Below, in pieces: positions 7,842-16,450 of a stretch of DNA of 45,372 nucleotides. A program made the translations under genes and the position numbers. How positions within the stretch are numbered: position 1 is the first letter of the stretch; every line of letters begins with the position of its first letter. The stretch covers positions 1 through 45,372 of the forward strand of contig CAVXLZ010000005.1 of assembly GCA_963762825.1 (NCBI GenBank). Reading direction: 5' to 3'. The notes beneath the pieces were generated by a model that did no database searches, was not told the origin of the DNA, and worked only from the letters and a program-made list of their open reading frames with translations. The stretch comes from Miltoncostaea sp963762825 (lineage in GTDB: Bacteria > Actinomycetota > Thermoleophilia > Miltoncostaeales > Miltoncostaeaceae).

Positions 7842-10136
7842 TCAGATCAGCGCGAGCACGTGCCGGGCGAAGCGCGGATCGGCCCAGTAGCCGCTGTGCT
7901 GGCCCGGCCCGAGGCAGAACTCGTCCCGCCGGGCGGGGCGCACCGCCGCAGAGGGCACGTCGCAGCCGTCCGGCCCCGGCCAGAGCCCTCGCCCGATGTA
8001 GTCGCCGCTGCGATAGAGGTTGCGCCAGGTGGTGTTGGGGCCGATGCGCCGCAGCATGGCCACGACCTCGTCGCCGTCGCCGGGCCACTCGTATTGGCCG
8101 GGGAAGCTCGGGGCGTAGGTCTGCAGGATCGGGCATCCGGCTGTGAGCAGAGCCAGGCGGGTGGATATCGCCGGTGCCGGTTCCCGCGTCACCTGGGGGT
8201 GGTCGGGCAGCAGCCGCGGCGCGAGCGGCCAGTTCTCGCCCTCCTGGCGATCGGCCCGGTCGCGGAACTCGTCGCCGAAGAGCAGGGCGAGCGAGTACAT
8301 GCTCCCCTGAGAGTGCGAGGCGATGACGATCGTCTCGGGCCGCTGGACCCTCTGGACGTGGTCGAGCAGGGCCGCGTAGCGGCGCAGCACGCGCCGCCGG
8401 GGCGGCTCGACGGGCTCCCCGCCGGGAGAGCCGTGGGGCACCCGGACGTATGTGGCGACGTCGTAGGCGATGTCGAGGCCCCGTGCCAGCACGGCGAGCC
8501 TCGTCCGGACCAGCGCCGCCACGGCGAGCGCCGCGACCACGGTGGCCGAGACCTGCAGCGGGCTGTCCAGGCCGGAGCCCCCGGCCATGGCGCCGAGCGG
8601 GCCGAAGAGGCGCTCGGAGAGGTCGTCGAGTGTCGCGGAGGCATCGGCGGTGAGCGGGGTGACCAGCAGGAGGGCGATGGCGGCGATGACCAGGGCGCCG
8701 GCAAGCAGGGTGGCGTGGGTGACCGCCCCGAGGTAGGACAGGAGCCCGTCGAGCCCGCGACGTACCGGCCGTCGCCGCGGGCTCGGCCGGAACCGGCCGG
8801 ACCAGCCGGCGGCGAGCGCCAGCACGGCGAGCACCACCAGCCCCACGGCGACCGCGCCGGCGACGGGCGAGTCCCCGCCCAGGAGGGTCGCGACGAGGAG
8901 CGCGAGCAGCGCCGCCGAGACGACCGCGGCCGCCGGCTCGAGGTGCGCGGACCCCGTCCACCGCGACTGCACGAGGGCGGAGGCGAATCGGAACCCCACC
9001 ACCGCGATCACGGCCAGCAGGGCGACGGCACAGACCAGCGCCACCCCGAGAGGGCGCAACGACCGCTCGAACGTGGCGGCCGCGTAGTCGCCCAGGCGGC
9101 AGGCGTCCGTGCCCACCTCGCGCGCCGCCGAGCAGGGCACCGGGGTCGAGGCGCCCGCCACCCTGGCGGTCAGCGCCAGGCCCGCGGCCACCAGGAGCGC
9201 GCCGAGTAGCGCCAGGCCCAGGCCGCTGACCACCATGCTGAGCACCGCGGTGCGGTTGGCGCGAAAGGGCCCTCCCCGGTCGTCGCGCGCCCAGGTCACC
9301 CAGAGCAGCACCCCCGCGGCGAGGATGCCCGCGAGCCCGACGAGGGCCCAGGCGGAGGGCAGCATCCAGCGCACGCCGAACCAGAGGACCTCGTGGACCG
9401 CGAGGGCGAACGGGGTGCCCTCCGCCTCTCGCGCGTGGATGAGCAGGGGCAGCACCCCCACGCCGGCGGCGACGACGGCGAACGCGACGCCCGGGCGGCC
9501 GATGCCGAACCGGGACGCCGCGAAGCGCCAGCCGTTGCCCCGCAGGAAGCGGTCGCCGTACCAGGCGAGCGCGATCGCGAGCGCCAGGGCGACGGCCGCT
9601 ATCGCCGTCTCCTGCGCGCGCCCGGTGAGCCGCGCCGCGGCCGCGAACTCCACTCCGAGGATCACCGCCCCGGCCGTGAGGCCGAGCACGAGCACGGCGA
9701 TCAGGTAGGAGAAGGCGCGGATGGCGCTCCGTGGGAGGGCCGTGCGCGCCTCGGCGCGAAAGGCCTCGATCCCGATCGTCGAGACCTGGAACAGCAGACC
9801 GTAGAGGGTGAGGACGAAGCGGCGCAGAGTGCCGGGAAAGCGGGAGAGATCGGCCCAGTGCATCTCGTACACCACGAGCTCTGCCGGCGTGTCGGCGCGG
9901 TGCAGCCGGGCGCAGGAGACGTCGTGGACCACCGGATGGCGCGATGACCCCGGCAGGGGCGGGACCACGATCCGCTGTGTCATCGGGGTGCCGTGCGCAC
10001 CCGGCCCGAGAGCCGCGAGAAGCGCCCGCGTCATCGCCCCGACCGTGTCGCCGGCCGCGTCGTCGCCGACACCCGGCACCACGATCAGCGCGGTCCCACC
10101 GCGCGGGGCCTCCGTGGGGGTGATCACGCGGGTCAC
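7842..10136 (-). CDS. Polytopic membrane protein with split alpha/beta-hydrolase fold
   Basis: A 764-residue protein whose two ends look like parts of one hydrolase. The N-terminus (about 15-30) is a beta strand plus oxyanion-like turn, IVVPGVGDDAAGD. The C-terminal quarter has IVIASHSQGSMYSLALLFGDEF, a nucleophile elbow with Ser about residue 607, and PGQHSGYWADPRF near 746 with a candidate catalytic His. Between them lie about ten hydrophobic segments (roughly 140-560). It could be a membrane-bound lipase or esterase acting on lipids. That function is inferred, and I do not recognise a named family. Start is GTG at 10136, divergent from the antiporter gene with about 60 bases between. Confidence 0.75.
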   Translation of the reverse strand: MTRVITPTEAPRGGTALIVVPGVGDDAAGDTVGAMTRALLAALGPGAHGTPMTQRIVVPPLPGSSRHPVVHDVSCARLHRADTPAELVVYEMHWADLSRFPGTLRRFVLTLYGLLFQVSTIGIEAFRAEARTALPRSAIRAFSYLIAVLVLGLTAGAVILGVEFAAAARLTGRAQETAIAAVALALAIALAWYGDRFLRGNGWRFAASRFGIGRPGVAFAVVAAGVGVLPLLIHAREAEGTPFALAVHEVLWFGVRWMLPSAWALVGLAGILAAGVLLWVTWARDDRGGPFRANRTAVLSMVVSGLGLALLGALLVAAGLALTARVAGASTPVPCSAAREVGTDACRLGDYAAATFERSLRPLGVALVCAVALLAVIAVVGFRFASALVQSRWTGSAHLEPAAAVVSAALLALLVATLLGGDSPVAGAVAVGLVVLAVLALAAGWSGRFRPSPRRRPVRRGLDGLLSYLGAVTHATLLAGALVIAAIALLLVTPLTADASATLDDLSERLFGPLGAMAGGSGLDSPLQVSATVVAALAVAALVRTRLAVLARGLDIAYDVATYVRVPHGSPGGEPVEPPRRRVLRRYAALLDHVQRVQRPETIVIASHSQGSMYSLALLFGDEFRDRADRQEGENWPLAPRLLPDHPQVTREPAPAISTRLALLTAGCPILQTYAPSFPGQYEWPGDGDEVVAMLRRIGPNTTWRNLYRSGDYIGRGLWPGPDGCDVPSAAVRPARRDEFCLGPGQHSGYWADPRFARHVLALI

Positions 10137-10198
10137 GCTAGGCCGCGCGCGCGCGGCAGGTCAAGCTCTCCCCGGCCCCGGGCTCCTATGCTCGCCCC

Positions 10199-11378
10199 AT
10201 GAGCTTCGGGGTTCTCGCACTGATCGTCGGCGCGGGGCTGGCCGGTCCGCTCCTGGCGATCGGGCGGCGGGCGTGGGCACCGGTGGTGGTGGGCGAGCTG
10301 CTGGCCGGGGTCGTCATCGGCCGCACCGGCGGGGGCTGGCTCGATGCCTCGGAGCCGACGGTCTCCTTCCTGGCGGACGTCGGGTTCGGGATGCTGATGT
10401 TCGCCGCGGGGATGCACGTGCCGATCCGAACCCCCGGGATCGCGCGCGGACTGGGCCGCGGGGCCGCCGCCGCGATCCTGGTCGGCGTGCTCGCCGCCCC
10501 GGCCGGGCCCGCTCTGGCCGCGGTGGTGGGCGGGGGCGACGGCCTGGTCTACTCGCTGCTCCTGGCGAGCGGGTCGGCGGCGGTCCTCCTGCCGGCGCTC
10601 CAGGAGCGGCATCTGATGGACGAGCCGCAGGTCCTCGCCCTGATGTCGCAGGTGGCGCTCGCGGACGTCGCGGCCATCGTCGCCCTCCCCCTTGGTGCTG
10701 CAGCCCGATCGCGCCGCGCGAGCCGCGATCGGCGGCCTGATGGTGGCGGCGGCGGGCGCCGCCGTCCTCGGGCTCGCGAGAGTCCTCGCCGGCTACGACA
10801 TCGTGCGCCGCCTGCGGAAGGCATCGAAGCGGCGCCAGTGGGCGCTCGACCTGCGGCTCTCCCTGCTGCTGCTCTTCGCGCTCGCCTGGCTCGCGCAGGA
10901 CAGCGGCACCAGCATCCTGATCGCCGGCTTCACGGTCGGTCTTCTCGTAGCGGTGATCGGAGGTCCCAAGCGCCTGTCCAAGCAGGTGATCGGGATCGCG
11001 GCGGGCTTCTTCGTTCCCCTGTTCTTCGTGGTGCTGGGTGCGCGGCTCGACCTGCGCTCCCTGATCGAGAGGCCCTCGTACCTCCTGCTGGCGGCCCTGC
11101 TGGTTGCCGCGAACGTCGCGTTGCACCTCGTGGGCGCCCTCGTCACGCGTCAGGGGATCCCGGCGGGTCTCGCGGCCACCGCTCAGCTCGGGGTGCCGGC
11201 AGGCGTGGTCGCCATCGGGCTCCAGGAGAAGGTCATCAGCCCCGGCCAGGGCGGCGCCATCATGCTCGCCGCCCTGGCATCGATCGGCACGTGCGGCGTG
11301 GGCGTGGCGATGCTGGCCCGGGCGCGCGCGGCGGCTCGGCCTCCCGAACCGCGCCCGGGCTCAGCCGGGGGCGGGTAG
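10199..11378 (+). CDS. KefB/NhaP-like cation:proton antiporter (one frameshift)
   Basis: A CPA-type monovalent cation/proton exchanger of about 392 residues. The first half (10199-10690) shows hydrophobic helices, including GELLAGVVIGRTGGGWLD and LADVGFGMLMFAAGMHV, a typical CPA2 N-terminus. The second half (from about 10690) continues in another frame with LLLLFALAWLAQDSGTS, GFFVPLFFVVLGARLDLRSL and a final helix bundle. The break is at a run of five C (10686-10690). Removing one C restores ALPLVLQPDRA. A homopolymer base-calling error is likely. No RCK/TrkA-N domain follows. It is convergent with the methyltransferase, overlapping its end by about 18 bases. The transported ion is not clear. 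Confidence 0.85.
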
Positions 11379-11966
11379 CACGGCGCGCACGAGCGTGTCG
11401 ATCGCCCGGGCCTCTCCGCCGTCGGTCGCCACCGGGCGCACGACCCGCTCGGCGCGCTCGACGACCAACCCGGTCAGCTCGGCGGCGACCGCCTCGGGCG
11501 TCATCAGCACGGCCGGATCGCGCGGCCCGCCGTGCCCGTCGGCCAGGTTGGTCAGGTCGTGGCCGATCACCAGCGCCACGCCCCCCGGCGCCAGCGCGTC
11601 CGCCAGCCGGGCGAGCACCCGTGCACGCTGTTCGGCCGGCAGTTGCAGGTAGGCGACCACGACGAGGTCGGCCGCGCCCGGCGCCGGGACGTACTCGCAG
11701 AGATCGGCACGCACGCGGCGGAGGCTCACCCCGTGCTCGTCGGCCAGCCGTCCGGCCTTTCCGAGGGCCACCGCGGAGAAGTCGACGGCCGTCACCTCCC
11801 ACCCGCGGCCGGCGAGCCAGACCGCGTTGCGCCCCTCGCCGCAGGCCAGGTCGAGCGCCCGGCCGGGTGCGAGCTCCTCGGCCTCGTCGCGCAGGAAGCG
11901 GTTCGGCTCGCCCGACCAGATCAGCTCGGGGGTGGCGTACCTGCGGTCCCAGTCGTCGCTGGTCAT
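11361..11966 (-). CDS. Class I SAM-dependent methyltransferase
   Basis: About 201 residues. The N-terminus WDRRYATPELIWSGEPNRFL is typical of TehB/thiol-methyltransferase-like small enzymes. The SAM-binding motif I is LDLACGEGRNAVWLAGRG, followed by VTAVDFS. Start is set at ATG 11966, before MTSDDWD. An in-frame start at 12035 would add about 23 low-complexity residues and overlap the DUF302 gene. It is the last gene of the ArsR-led operon, 52 bases after DUF302. Methylation of a thiol, metalloid or other toxicant would fit that context but is inference. Confidence 0.8.
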   Translation of the reverse strand: MTSDDWDRRYATPELIWSGEPNRFLRDEAEELAPGRALDLACGEGRNAVWLAGRGWEVTAVDFSAVALGKAGRLADEHGVSLRRVRADLCEYVPAPGAADLVVVAYLQLPAEQRARVLARLADALAPGGVALVIGHDLTNLADGHGGPRDPAVLMTPEAVAAELTGLVVERAERVVRPVATDGGEARAIDTLVRAVLPAPG

Positions 11967-12018
11967 CGCGGCCGAGCCGGTGACCGGGCGCGTTCGCCGG
12001 TCGTGCCCGGCTTCGGGC

Positions 12019-12426
12019 TCAGGGCCGGCGGACACGCTCGAGCACCCGCGTCAGCCGCTCGCCCGCCTCGCGTGCCACCGGTTCCAGGGCGGGGTTGCCG
12101 ACCATCGCCAGCATGCGCTCGGCGGCGACGGCGCTGACGTGGGTGGCACCCCCGTCGGTGAAGACGACCACGTTGCACGGCAGGAGGGCGCCGAGCTGCA
12201 GCTCGGCCTCGAGCGCCCGGTGCGCCAGCGGCGGGTTGCATGCGCCGAGGATGATGTAGGGCTCGCGTTCGACGCCGAGCTTGGCGCGCATCGTCTCCTG
12301 CACGTCGATCTCGGTGAGCACGCCGAAGCCCTCCTCGGCGAGGGCCTCCCGGGTGCGGGCGAGCACCTCGTCGAAGGTGCCCGGGGCCTCGACCCGCTCG
12401 GAGTAGCTGGTGTCGGTGATCGTCAT
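12019..12426 (-). CDS. DUF302 domain protein
   Basis: 135 residues, a single DUF302 domain. Recognisable segments are GFGVLTEIDVQETMRAKLG and YIILGACNPPLAHRAL, with LLPCNVVV near residue 85. The family is small, of unknown biochemical function, and often lies near sulfur-oxidation or stress genes. A strong AAGGAGGAG ribosome site precedes the ATG at 12426. The ATG overlaps the stop of the AhpD-like gene (ATGA), so the two are co-translated. Confidence 0.88.
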   Translation of the reverse strand: MTITDTSYSERVEAPGTFDEVLARTREALAEEGFGVLTEIDVQETMRAKLGVEREPYIILGACNPPLAHRALEAELQLGALLPCNVVVFTDGGATHVSAVAAERMLAMVGNPALEPVAREAGERLTRVLERVRRP

Positions 12427-12890
12427 GTCTCCTCCTTGGAGATCGGCGGGAGCGGATCGCCGCCGGCGATCATCACCCTGTTCCACGCGTTGATGCCCGT
12501 GATGACCACCACGAGCTGGCTGAGCTCCGGCCCCTCGAAGTGCCGCGCCGCCTCTGCGTAGACCTCGTCGGGGACCGGACCCTCGCAGAGAAGCGTAAGC
12601 GCCTCCGCCAGGGCCAGCGCCGATCGCTCGCGGTCGTCGAAGAAGGGCACCTCGCGCCAGTGGGCGAGCACGGACAGGCGCCGCTCGTGCTCGCCCGCCG
12701 TCCGCGCCATCCCGGCGTGGAGGTCGACGCAGTAGGCGCACCCGTTGATCTGGGACACGCGGGTCTTGATCAGCTCCGACAGCCCGTGGTCGAGAGTGCT
12801 CGCCCGGGTGAGCGCCGCGAGCGCCCGGTACGCCTCCCGCGCCTCGTGCCGGAGGTCCGCCCGCCGGGGCGGGCTCTCGTGGCCCGGCAT
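12423..12890 (-). CDS. AhpD-like carboxymuconolactone decarboxylase-family protein
   Basis: 155 residues, all-helical CMD/AhpD fold. The redox motif NGCAYCVDLHAG (about residues 48-59) carries the CxxC plus downstream His seen in AhpD-type alkylhydroperoxidases. Their two Cys reduce peroxides or partner peroxiredoxins. The C-terminal INAWNRVMIAGG is also typical. The ATG at 12890 overlaps the MMPL stop as TGATG, and its own stop overlaps the DUF302 start, so it sits in the middle of a coupled operon. A peroxide or thiol role is expected from the family. The partner is unknown. Confidence 0.88.
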   Translation of the reverse strand: MPGHESPPRRADLRHEAREAYRALAALTRASTLDHGLSELIKTRVSQINGCAYCVDLHAGMARTAGEHERRLSVLAHWREVPFFDDRERSALALAEALTLLCEGPVPDEVYAEAARHFEGPELSQLVVVITGINAWNRVMIAGGDPLPPISKEET

Positions 12891-14999
12891 CAGTGACCGA
12901 ACCTGACCTCGGGCAGCACGCGGTGGAGCCACTCGGGGCGCCACCAGGCCCAGCGCCCGGCCAGCCGCAGCGCCACCGGGACCAGCAGCAGCCGCACCAG
13001 CAGCGGCGTCCAGGAGGACCGCGACGCCGAGGATGACCCCCATCTCCTTCGGGGGCAGCGGCCCGGAGAGGGCGAAGGTGAAGAAGACCGCGACCATCAC
13101 CGCCGCCGCGGCCAGGATCACCCGCCCCGAGTGCGCCATGCCTCCGATCGCCGCCTCCTTGGCGTCGTGCGAGCGGTCCCAGTGCTCCTTCGCGGACGAG
13201 AGCAGGAACACGGTGTAGTCCATCGAGATCGCGAAGATCATCGCGAAGAAGAAGACCGGGCCCCAGGCGTCGAGGAACCCCTGCGACTCGAAGCCGAGAA
13301 GGCCCGAGAGGTTCCCGTCCTGGAAGATGAGGCGCGCGACCCCGAAGGCCGCCCCGGTCGCCAGCAGGCTGGTCAGCACGCCGATGGCGGCGACGAGGGG
13401 CGCCTGGAGGGCGACGATCAGCAGGACGAAGCCGAGCAGCGAGGACGATCCCGATCACCAGCGGCGTGTAGGTGGTGAGGACCGCCGCGAGGTCGTGGTT
13501 CTCGGCGGCGGCGCCACCGACCAGGACGTCCGAGGGCAAGGCGGCCCGCAGCCGGTCGATGGTCTCGCCGGTCGCCGGCTCGGAGGGGCCGGTGCCCGGA
13601 ACGGCCTGGACCAGCGCCAGTCCCTCACCTCCGGGCTGGGGCGGCAGCGCACGCGCGATGCCCGGGTCGGCCGCGGCGATCGCCTCGGCGTTCTCCATGC
13701 TCGCGGCCGGGCCGACGAGCTGCAGCGTTCCCGGAGCCCCGGGACCGAAGGCCGCCGACACCTGCTCGAAGCCCTGGCGCGACGAGTCCTCCTTCGGGAC
13801 GACCGCGATCGAGGGCATGCCGGTGGTCAGCCCGAGGACCGGGATCGAGAGCACGATCAGCGCGACCAGGGCGGGCAGCCCGTAACGCACGGGGCGCCGC
13901 CAGAGGCGCTCGGCCCACGCGGCGAAGCGCGGAGAGCGGTGCTCGCCGCTGTGCGCCCAGGGCAGCGCGAAGCGGTCGACCCTGGGCCCGAGCTTCGCGA
14001 GCACGCTCGGCAGCAGGGTCAGCGTGGCGGCCAGGATGAAGGTGACCGAGATCATGATCCCGAGCGCCATCGACCGGAAGGCCGGGCTCGGCACGAGCAT
14101 CACGGCCGAGAGCGAGATCAGCACGGTGATCCCCGAGAAGAGGACCGCCTTGCCGGCCGTGTCCATGGTCTCGCCGACCGCATCGAGCACCGGCCGCTTC
14201 GAGCCGAACAGCGCGCCGCGGAACCGCACCACGATGAACAGCGCGTAGTCGATGCCGAGCGCGAGGGCGAACATCAGGGCGAAGTTCATCGCCCAGATCG
14301 AGACCTCGAAGAACTGCGAGGCCACGAAGAGCGCTCCCGCCGACGAGGCGAGGCCGAGGATGGTGAGCAGCAGCGGCAGGCCCGCGGCGACCAGGGCGCC
14401 GAAGGCGAGCACCAGGATGGCGAGGGTCACGGGCCAGCTGATCAGCTCGGAGCGCATCATCGCGTTGCGGTTGGCCTCGTTGAAGTCGGACCACATGCCC
14501 GATGCCCCCGTGAGGCTGATGCTCACCTCGTCGGTGGACGCGGCCCGCAGCTCGCCCTTCAGGTCGTCGGCCGCGCGCGACCATCTTCATCGGATCCGTC
14601 GGCCGATCCACCCATCACGATGGCGGTGTGGCCGTCGGCCGAGATCGTGGTGCCGGCGCTGGGCGGGGTGACCGAGGCCACCCGCGCGTCGGATCGGAGG
14701 ATCTCCTCGCTGCGGCCGACCGCGGCCGCGAAGGCCGGATCGTCGGTGGTGAGGCCCGGGGAGTGGACGACGACCATCAGCCCCGAGCTCGCGTTGCCGG
14801 CGAAGTTGCGCTGGATCAGATCACGCGCCGCCACCGACGCGGAGCCGGAGTCCTCCCAGCCCGCTCCCGAGAGAGCGGTCTCGACACGCGGCGCCAGGGC
14901 GCCGAGGCCGACGACGACGACCGCCCAGGCGATGAGCACGATGCGGGCATGGGTGGCCGACCAGCGCCCGAGCCGACCGATCGGTCCGAGGGCGCTCAT
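12890..14999 (-). pseudogene. MMPL/RND-family transporter (frame broken in four places)
   Basis: A transporter of about 700 residues related to mycobacterial MmpL and hydrophobe/amphiphile exporters. The N-terminal helix and porter-like domain lie at 14999 to about 14590. The first helix bundle has the proton-relay motif ALGIDYALFIVV. The second porter domain is followed by the second bundle with FAISMDYTVFLLSS and FFTFALSG, ending LPEVRFGH. The frame changes near 14580-14595 (two), 13441 and 13008. At the last two, removal of one base restores the protein. Both GxxxDY-type motifs are intact. I read this as one functional gene with base errors, although a decayed gene cannot be excluded. It overlaps its neighbours on both sides by a few bases. 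Confidence 0.85.
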
Positions 15000-15238
15000 C
15001 GCTCGCACCCACGCAGGCCGGTGAAGCGGCGCAGCACCAGCGAGGCAGGGCAGGCCCCGGTGAGCACGAAGGCCAGCTCGCTCACGCCGACTCCGGCGGC
15101 CACGAGCAGGAACCAGGGGCTCACCAGCGCCCCCAGGCCGACGCTCGCGAGGGTGACCGTCCCGGCGAGCGCGAAGAGGGCGCGTTCGAGGGTCCAGGGT
15201 CGCGTGCGCGGCCCCGCGGCGTGACGGGTGGTGCTCAT
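14996..15238 (-). CDS. Small DUF2892/YgaP-TM-like membrane protein
   Basis: 80 residues with two predicted transmembrane helices (about 20-38 and 41-58: LFALAGTVTLASVGLGALV and FLLVAAGVGVSELAF), ending GACPASLVLRRFTG. This is the layout of the DUF2892 membrane domain, which in YgaP follows a rhodanese sulfurtransferase domain. The GACP cysteine near residue 62 is common in the family. Its ATG overlaps the arsR stop and its stop overlaps the MMPL start, both as ATGA. No rhodanese domain is attached here. Confidence 0.8.
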   Translation of the reverse strand: MSTTRHAAGPRTRPWTLERALFALAGTVTLASVGLGALVSPWFLLVAAGVGVSELAFVLTGACPASLVLRRFTGLRGCER

Positions 15239-15603
15239 CGGATGACTCCCGGTTGCAGAGTTGACTGGAGGTCGTCGAGGTGGCGGTGGATGCCCCCGCA
15301 CACGCCCTCGCAGAGCGCGAACACGGAGTCGTCGGCGATGCGGTACAGCACCTGCGTGCCGTCCTTCTCGCGGGCCACGAACCCGGCGCGATGCAGCAGC
15401 CCGAGGTGCTTGGAGACGTTCTGCTGCGAGGTGCCGATGCGCTCGGTGAGCGCTCCGACCGCCAGCGGCCCGTCGCGCAGACCGTCGAGAATGCGGATCC
15501 TCGCGGCCTGCGCCAGCAGCTGGAACCGCTCGGCGATCACCTCCGCCATCGCAGCCGACATCGGGTTCGCGGCCGTCCCGCGTTCGTCGTCTCCCGAGCT
15601 CAT
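15235..15603 (-). CDS. ArsR-family winged-helix repressor
   Basis: 122 residues. The winged helix-turn-helix covers about 25-95, with RIRILDGLRDGPLAVGAL and the recognition helix SQQNVSKHLGLLHRAG. The only cysteines lie in the C-terminal helix, FALCEGVCGG, a C-x3-C pair that could bind a metal or metalloid or form a disulfide/persulfide. It heads an overlapping operon with DUF2892, MMPL, AhpD-like and DUF302 genes, and is divergent from an OsmC gene. Autorepression is likely from the inverted repeat placed between the -10-like box and the start. The inducer is unknown. Confidence 0.9.
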   Translation of the reverse strand: MSSGDDERGTAANPMSAAMAEVIAERFQLLAQAARIRILDGLRDGPLAVGALTERIGTSQQNVSKHLGLLHRAGFVAREKDGTQVLYRIADDSVFALCEGVCGGIHRHLDDLQSTLQPGVIR

Positions 15604-15620
15604 GCGGCAAGGTTACTGCA

Positions 15621-15653
15621 CAACTGAGTAGTTGACAAGTTGTCTTATAGGGC
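15621..15653 (-). promoter_or_regulatory. Candidate ArsR operator/promoter
   Basis: Two adjacent dyads occur 18 bases upstream of the arsR ATG: CAACT-GAGT-AGTTG (15621-15634) and ACAAGTTGT (15635-15643). They share the half-site AGTTG. A minus-strand -10-like TATAAG lies at 15653-15648. The dyads would sit at the transcription start, a usual place for an ArsR repressor. The site is AT-rich in a very GC-rich region, which makes chance less likely. It is also about 200 bases from the divergent OsmC start. Confidence 0.6.
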
Positions 15654-15856
15654 GGCTCGGCGTTGACACGGCCGCCCGCCCGTGAGTCACTGCCCGACGT
15701 CAACGGCGGGGCGCAGCGACGCGCTTCGGCGGATCTCGAGCCCGGCGGACGAGGCGGATCTGGCGGCCGCCTATGCGAGCCCGACCGGGTACGTCGGGCC
15801 GCTCTGTCCCTGACCGGCTTCCCCGACCGCCCACTCCCCCAGCAAGGAGAACGCAC

Positions 15857-16336
15857 ATGAGCGCCTACGAGATCTCGGTCCCTCTCCGCCTCACCCCCGG
15901 GTCGAAGAGCCTCGATCGGGAGGCCGTGATCCCCCCGCACGGCGACGTCGTCAGCTTCGGGATGCACGGTGCCGTGGCCGAGCACTACAAGGCAACGCCG
16001 GCGAACCCGCTTCCATCGACGCTGGACTATCTGGTCGCGACGATCGGCGGCTGCCTCATCGGCACCTTCGCGGGCTCGCTGATGCGGGCGCGGATCCCGG
16101 TCTCCCCGCAGACGCTCACCGCGACGGCCACCGGGGTCGTCGGGCCCGACCCGGACGGGGTCCTCGTGCTGCGGAAGGTGATCGTGCGCTACGCGCTCGA
16201 GCTGGCCGACGAGCATCGCGACGGGGCGCAGGAGGTCCACTCCGTCCACGCCGGGCGCTGCCCCAATGCGCGCAGCGTCTCGCCGTCCATCGCGATCGAC
16301 ACCGAGCTCGAGACCGTGGCCCCCGTCCAGGCGTAG
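15857..16336 (+). CDS. OsmC/Ohr-family protein
   Basis: 159 residues of the OsmC fold, a family of thiol-dependent hydroperoxide reductases. The two expected cysteines are present, one in TIGGCLIGTFAG (about residue 64) and one in GRCPNARSV (about 138). AAGGAG lies 7 bases before the ATG. The gene is divergent from the ArsR operon. Together with the CxxC AhpD-like protein this gives two peroxide/thiol proteins around one regulator. The physiological substrate is unknown. Confidence 0.87.
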   Translation: MSAYEISVPLRLTPGSKSLDREAVIPPHGDVVSFGMHGAVAEHYKATPANPLPSTLDYLVATIGGCLIGTFAGSLMRARIPVSPQTLTATATGVVGPDPDGVLVLRKVIVRYALELADEHRDGAQEVHSVHAGRCPNARSVSPSIAIDTELETVAPVQA

Positions 16337-16450
16337 TCGCGGGTGAGGTCGGTCCCGCCCGCACGGTGGTCCCCGCCCACAATCGGTCCCGTCCCGTCAT
16401 GGAATTCGGGCGACCGTCAAGTATCGGTTCCGCGGTGACGATGGGTCAGC

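Noticed and set aside
3829..7890. A 1353-codon open frame on the plus strand
   Set aside because: It is antisense to the CNNM-CBS and peroxidase genes, Arg/Gly/Pro-rich, and has no domain. Open because of high GC.
13327..15024. A 565-codon plus-strand frame
   Set aside because: Antisense to the MMPL gene, whose motifs are clear; composition (Arg/Glu/Asp/Gly) is that of a shadow frame.
15663..15857. A 65-codon frame between arsR and the OsmC gene
   Set aside because: No domain, overlaps the OsmC start region, poor composition; better seen as the divergent control region.
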